Below are positions 60,742 to 64,000 of a stretch of DNA of 64,000 bases, piece after piece. A program made the translations under genes and the position numbers. Position 1 is the first letter of the stretch. Each line of letters opens with the position of its first letter. The stretch comes from Oligoflexales bacterium (GTDB lineage Bacteria > Bdellovibrionota_B > Oligoflexia > Oligoflexales > RGVZ01), in assembly GCA_947494335.1 (NCBI GenBank), contig CANLUT010000001.1, positions 1,240,001 through 1,304,000 on the forward strand. Reading direction: 5' to 3'. Below the pieces are notes generated by a model. That model did no database searches. It was not told where the DNA came from and was given only the letters and a program-made list of their open reading frames with translations.

Positions 60742-60771
60742 AAAAAGGAGCCTGAAGTCAGCTCCTTTTTT
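60742..60771 (-). terminator. Intrinsic terminator of the large shared-domain lipoprotein gene
   Basis: The stem AAAAAGGAGC (60742-60751) pairs with GCTCCTTTTT (60761-60770) around a 9-base loop, 20 bp past the stop at 60791. A/T runs on both sides make it workable in either direction. Confidence 0.8.
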
Positions 60772-60790
60772 GTTTGCTGGTAATCAGGAA

Positions 60791-63232
60791 TTAGTCGCTA
60801 CTATCACCGCCAACGCCTTGGTCTCGACTCTCCCAATACTGGACATGTGCATCCGCATTGCTCGATCCAAAGCTGCTTCCGCTGCTGGAGGGTGCACTCA
60901 ATGTGCCGCTTGAGGTGGGCTGTGCGAAGGAAGGAGAATAAGAATACTGTTTGCTCGTGAATGGCGAACTGTCATTAAGATTACCTGAGTCCATCGGAGT
61001 GAGTGTTGGTTGCATGGTGGGGGCCCGCGGCGGTGAGTTTTCGGATTTTCCCCAATTACTAACAGAAGCTGTTGCAGCAGCCAATGCTGACGTTGGGAGT
61101 TTGTTGTCATCAATGACATCGATGACTTTCTGGGCGCGTTCCCAGCCTTGCTCCGCAAAATTTATCGCTCCAACAGCTTTCTTCATGGCAGAAAAGCTGG
61201 AATCACTCTCCGATGAGACAAATGGCGTAACTCCGTTGACGATCATACCCTTGACTTGGTGATTCAAATATTCTCCCGGCCTGTTCAATTCTTCAATGAC
61301 TGGCTTAATATAAGAAGATTCTGCCAGTTCTTTCTTAGCCTGTTTTACCAATGCAGATTGTACATCGCTGATGGACTTACCCGCTGTGTCATATTGAGCC
61401 TGGATCGCAGCTTGCTGCGCTTCCGGAGTTGTAGCCGTTGCGTAATTGTAAACATTTTTTCCGGTATTATAGAGCGTGCCTATGCCTGTGGTGTTGGAGA
61501 CAAAGCCGTCAGCCCGCTTCGCAAGCGCGTCAGTGTCTAGGGTCACTAATTCTGTGCCGAATTGTTGGACCGATTCAAGGCGTTTGATGCCGCCGTCAAT
61601 ATATTCTCGGCCCTGCTTGGCCATCGTGCCAACTGGATCTACGGCGAGATCATTTGCAAATTTCTGTGTATCAGTGATTTTTTGACCAAACCCTGAAATG
61701 CCGTCAGTTGTGTTTTTACCAAATGCGCCTAAGACGCCGCCGATACCGTCCCCCACGCCTTCGCCAAACGCTTTTCCTGTTTCACCGGCGACCGCCCCTC
61801 CGACTTTACCTAATACAGCGCCGGAATTTTCACCGTATCTTTTCGCGGTGTCTTGGACGCCCTGGGCCAATTCGGCATTGAAATCAAAGGTTCCAACTTT
61901 CAGGTCGGGAACCTGGAATTGTCCTTGACTCGATGTTGCTGCTCCAGAGCCAACGCGTTTTTGTTCGGCCCGGACCTCCTCGAGCTCTTTCAATAGAGCT
62001 TGCTCCCGCCCTTGGGCAAATGTCAAAGAGCTTTTTGCAGCATCCATTTCGCTTTTTTTGGTGCCCCAGACGTCTGACCATGAACTGTCGTAAGCTTGTT
62101 TCTTCTGCTGGAATTGTTCGTATGACTCTCGGGTGAGTTTTGTGTTCTGGAGGACCATTGCTTCCAATTCTGTAATTCTTGCGCCTACGGATTGGCTGCC
62201 ATTTTCTGCGAGACTAAAACCACCACTACTCTCACCAGCGCTTTTTCCGTTTCTGAATTGAACGGCCGGGAGTTTTGCGGCAAATCCGTTCATGTGCGCT
62301 TCAACAAGTTGGAAAACGGAATATGTTTTTGGGAAGAAATAGCTCATCACGAGTCGAGTATCGGTTAGGTAATTGAATAATGGCGCATCTTTCGGTGTCT
62401 TAATCCGTTCAGCAACATCTTTGGGGAATGCTGACGTGCCACCCACGCGGCAATAGTAAGAGTCAAAAGCTTCGCCAATCACAAGGTTCATGAAGTTATA
62501 GACTTTAGCGCTGTCGGTGTTTGCGCCCTTTAAAATATTGGGCTCCTTATTGGCAATGTTTTTCCGAACCACACCGTCAATTCCCTTGCCTAGTAAGCCC
62601 TCATGAGTAGAAAGGGAGAAAACAGTGGACGATGCCATGTCCGATAAAAATGCTTTGGTCAGCTCAGCTCGCAGCACCGAGAAGCCGGTATCTTTGTCCA
62701 GCGCATCAGCTAGCATATATCCCATGGTTCTTACAACACCGTGGCGAATGGCAGTTCCATCAGGGACAAGCACCAATGTTGATCCTTCCATTGCCTTTTG
62801 GAATTTGCCTGAAGTGGTTCCAAATGGAGTGTAAACTAAACACGAGCTCGCTACGGGGCTGACACCATTAAATTTGACAGCGCCGGCAAAGTTGCATATG
62901 CGTGCGGCGTCAGGGGTTACTAAAACTTTTCCGTTTTTGGCTTGAAAGATGCGAAAAGCTGAATCGGGGACCGCCGATAGCGCGAGAATGAGTTCTGAAC
63001 TCACTTTTTTGGCAAGGCGTGTATCCTTGACGTCAATAAATACGGCCACTTTATTTCGCGGATCTTTTGCTTCCAGCTGTTCTGCAGGTGCACTGCAGGC
63101 GTTGATTCGGACATCTTTACCAAAGGCAAAGTTTTCAAGGGACTTCAATCGCGAGGACGGTTTTTTACAGCCAATACTCGAAAGACCGATGACTAAACCT
63201 ATGATTAAACTGATGCTTTTTTGGCGATTCAT
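60791..63232 (-). CDS. Large lipoprotein sharing its N-terminal domain with the CAP lipoprotein
   Basis: The 813-residue product has GGAGGT upstream. The signal peptide has lipobox-like SIGC, then KKPSSRLKSLENFA. Residues about 40-270 match the corresponding domain of the lipoprotein at 28119-29819. From about 330 the chain is helical with a coiled-coil stretch (RITELEAMVLQNTKLTRE onward), then a Gly/Ala-rich segment (about 470-540, GEGVGDGIGGVLGAFGKN) and another helical part; the last 100 residues are Ser/Pro-rich and disordered. Only two other Cys pairs are seen. No enzymatic motif was recognised. It could be an envelope-spanning or surface structural lipoprotein. Confidence 0.7.
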   Translation of the reverse strand: MNRQKSISLIIGLVIGLSSIGCKKPSSRLKSLENFAFGKDVRINACSAPAEQLEAKDPRNKVAVFIDVKDTRLAKKVSSELILALSAVPDSAFRIFQAKNGKVLVTPDAARICNFAGAVKFNGVSPVASSCLVYTPFGTTSGKFQKAMEGSTLVLVPDGTAIRHGVVRTMGYMLADALDKDTGFSVLRAELTKAFLSDMASSTVFSLSTHEGLLGKGIDGVVRKNIANKEPNILKGANTDSAKVYNFMNLVIGEAFDSYYCRVGGTSAFPKDVAERIKTPKDAPLFNYLTDTRLVMSYFFPKTYSVFQLVEAHMNGFAAKLPAVQFRNGKSAGESSGGFSLAENGSQSVGARITELEAMVLQNTKLTRESYEQFQQKKQAYDSSWSDVWGTKKSEMDAAKSSLTFAQGREQALLKELEEVRAEQKRVGSGAATSSQGQFQVPDLKVGTFDFNAELAQGVQDTAKRYGENSGAVLGKVGGAVAGETGKAFGEGVGDGIGGVLGAFGKNTTDGISGFGQKITDTQKFANDLAVDPVGTMAKQGREYIDGGIKRLESVQQFGTELVTLDTDALAKRADGFVSNTTGIGTLYNTGKNVYNYATATTPEAQQAAIQAQYDTAGKSISDVQSALVKQAKKELAESSYIKPVIEELNRPGEYLNHQVKGMIVNGVTPFVSSESDSSFSAMKKAVGAINFAEQGWERAQKVIDVIDDNKLPTSALAAATASVSNWGKSENSPPRAPTMQPTLTPMDSGNLNDSSPFTSKQYSYSPSFAQPTSSGTLSAPSSSGSSFGSSNADAHVQYWESRDQGVGGDSSD

Positions 63233-63349
63233 GATGACCTCCGAAGCCAGACAGAGACGGTAATCGGCAAAAACCAGAAAGAATTAAGATTTTTTTTTAA
63301 AATCAATTAAAAACGAATAAATACAGTTTTTTGCAACGATCCAACCGCA

Positions 63350-63594
63350 TTATTTTGGGCGGTCTGGGTTGCTGTTTTCTCTCTGAGTGAGCTCCCAGGA
63401 TTCCTTCGCAACCAGCACGTCGTTAAAGCTAGCAGTATCAGTCGGTGATGACTTACCAAACCCAACCAAAATCACGGGCGAAAACTGCGCTGGGCGACTT
63501 AAACTGTAAAGACTAGGAACGATGACATCTGTCTGCTTAAAAGTTTGATCATTAAAAATCATGACAACCAAATCATCAACACAAGTTAAAATTC
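63350..63594 (-). pseudogene. Fragment resembling the middle of a trypsin-like serine protease
   Basis: An open frame of about 80 codons reads VDDLVVMIFNDQTF, then VPSLYSLSR and FSPVILVGFGKSSP. This order resembles the catalytic-Asp strand (NDIALL-type) and the following GWG-type turn of chymotrypsin-fold proteases. The His and Ser regions are missing, and there is no ribosome-binding site. It is probably a decayed fragment; the family assignment is tentative. Confidence 0.3.
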
Positions 63595-63617
63595 AAATTT
63601 ACCGATCTAAATAACAA

Positions 63618-63866
63618 TCAAGGGCGATCAAATGCCGATGCTGGAATGACTGACATGGATTTGTCTCCTGGTTTTCTCCAATAAAGTTTTGCTCCATATC
63701 CACCACAAGGCCCCTGCCAGTAGTTCAACTTGAAAGGCACCAATCCTTTGTTGAGCGTAACAGTCGCCTGATTAATGTCACTGGTAGGCGGATGATATGC
63801 CCAGCATGTGCATCGTCGCCGACGATTTAAGCTAGTTCGATCCTCATCCAGCAGTACAAGCCGCGT
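63618..63866 (-). pseudogene. C-terminal PA14-like domain fragment, frame-shifted from upstream repeats
   Basis: The minus-strand frame reads VTLNKGLVPFKLNYWQG, then GAKLYWRKPGDKSMSVIPAS, ending at TGA 63618. This matches the C-terminal strands of PA14 carbohydrate-binding domains. The frame is closed upstream by TAA at 63867-63869, and the 27-residue repeat gene runs in a different frame. A one-base indel near 63845 could have split one gene into two. Confidence 0.45.
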
Positions 63867-64000
63867 TTAATTGCCCTGCAGACCAGTTTGGGCGTTGACG
63901 CGCCGTGCTCACAACGCACTCTGCGTCTGCTCCGCTACACGCGGCGTTTAGTTGACCGGGGGACCAATTAGGCCTTAGCTCTGCAAGTCGGCCACCACAG
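63844..64000 (-). CDS. C-terminal end of a gene with 27-residue repeats (partial, runs off right edge)
   Basis: The minus-strand frame is open from base 64000 to TGA 63844. It contains RPNWSPGQLNAACSGAD and RPNWSAGQLNAACTAG, 81 bp (27 residues) apart, with the tail of a preceding repeat (CGGRLAELRPNWS). The family is not recognised. The stop lies where the PA14-like frame takes over, so the true protein probably continued into it. Confidence 0.5.
   Translation of the reverse strand, partial: CGGRLAELRPNWSPGQLNAACSGADAECVVSTARQRPNWSAGQLNAACTAG
63863..64000 (-). repeat. 81-bp tandem repeat (27 codons)
   Basis: GCGTTTAATTG at 63863 and GCGTTTAGTTG at 63944 mark successive units, 81 bp apart. 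At protein level the unit spans NAAC to GQL. At least one full unit and parts of two neighbours are visible. Confidence 0.7.

Larger units (their letters stand above)
60445..60790. other. Intergenic spacer with inverted repeat and a possible small ORF
   Basis: These 346 bp separate two minus-strand genes. They contain the terminator at 60742-60771, the inverted repeat at 60643-60685, and a plus-strand frame of 42 codons (60556-60684, beginning MSQPAWLRHP) without a ribosome-binding site; I do not call it a gene. The AT-rich 60480-60550 segment probably holds the barrel operon's promoter. Confidence 0.5.

Overview
The window looks like Gram-negative chromosomal DNA from a bacterium with a very large cell-envelope proteome, most plausibly Bdellovibrionota/Oligoflexia-like. 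That placement is an inference from overall character, not a marker-gene assignment. At least a dozen predicted lipoproteins (signal peptide plus lipobox Cys) lie in 64 kb, beside outer-membrane barrels, a giant repeat protein, periplasmic proteases and a secreted MsrB-MsrA fusion. There is no phage, IS element, CRISPR array or rRNA, and I found one tRNA.

Layout. (1) 1-13977, minus strand: one uninterrupted frame of 4659 codons that leaves the left edge. It encodes a giant lipoprotein built of ~1110-residue tandem units, each with three histidine-rich motifs. (2) 14.2-17.3 kb, plus: a PEGA lipoprotein, a small barrel protein, an alpha-carbonic-anhydrase-like membrane protein that has lost all three zinc-ligand histidines, and an EamA transporter. 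(3) 17.3-19.5 kb, minus: 2OG-Fe(II) oxygenase, secreted MsrB-MsrA and a small exported protein. (4) 19.7-21.1 kb, plus: aldo/keto reductase and inorganic pyrophosphatase. (5) 21.1-27.8 kb, minus: VWA lipoprotein, membrane adenylate cyclase with PilZ domain, and a 918-residue HEAT-repeat protein with a HEPN-like C-terminus. (6) 28.1-36.9 kb, both strands: CAP-domain lipoprotein, patatin phospholipase, UMF1-type transporter, an NlpC/CHAP-like lipoprotein, an M48-type lipoprotein and two unknown lipoproteins. (7) 36.9-42.1 kb: tRNA-Leu(TAA) with a consensus promoter, a DCC-family protein, an RlmJ-like methyltransferase, RimK with its aspartoacylase-family partner, MscS and Apt. (8) 42.2-49.3 kb: an oversized class A PBP, a FolB-like protein with an extra domain, an HtrA protease and a glycosyltransferase. 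(9) 49.3-53.1 kb: a Cys-rich lipoprotein, a probably frameshifted gene, and a lipoprotein carrying a 24-copy 12-bp repeat. (10) 53.4-60.4 kb, mostly minus: HupE/UreJ-like and TPR genes, then a four-gene run (barrel protein, small lipoprotein, DUF4331 protein, exported PrxQ-type peroxiredoxin) ending at a strong bidirectional terminator. (11) 60.8-63.2 kb: a large lipoprotein sharing its N-terminal domain with the CAP lipoprotein. (12) 63.3-64.0 kb: decayed fragments (possible trypsin-like, PA14-like) and a 27-residue repeat running off the right edge.

How it works together. Most products act at the envelope: peptidoglycan synthesis (PBP), envelope proteolysis (HtrA, M48, CAP and NlpC-like proteins), oxidative repair (MsrB-MsrA, peroxiredoxin), osmotic protection (MscS) and surface structures. 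Housekeeping functions (Ppa, Apt, FolB, RlmJ, RimK, tRNA-Leu) are scattered among them. The best candidates for undescribed biology are the giant histidine-motif repeat protein, the HEAT-HEPN protein, the zinc-less carbonic-anhydrase homologue, and the shared-domain lipoprotein pair.
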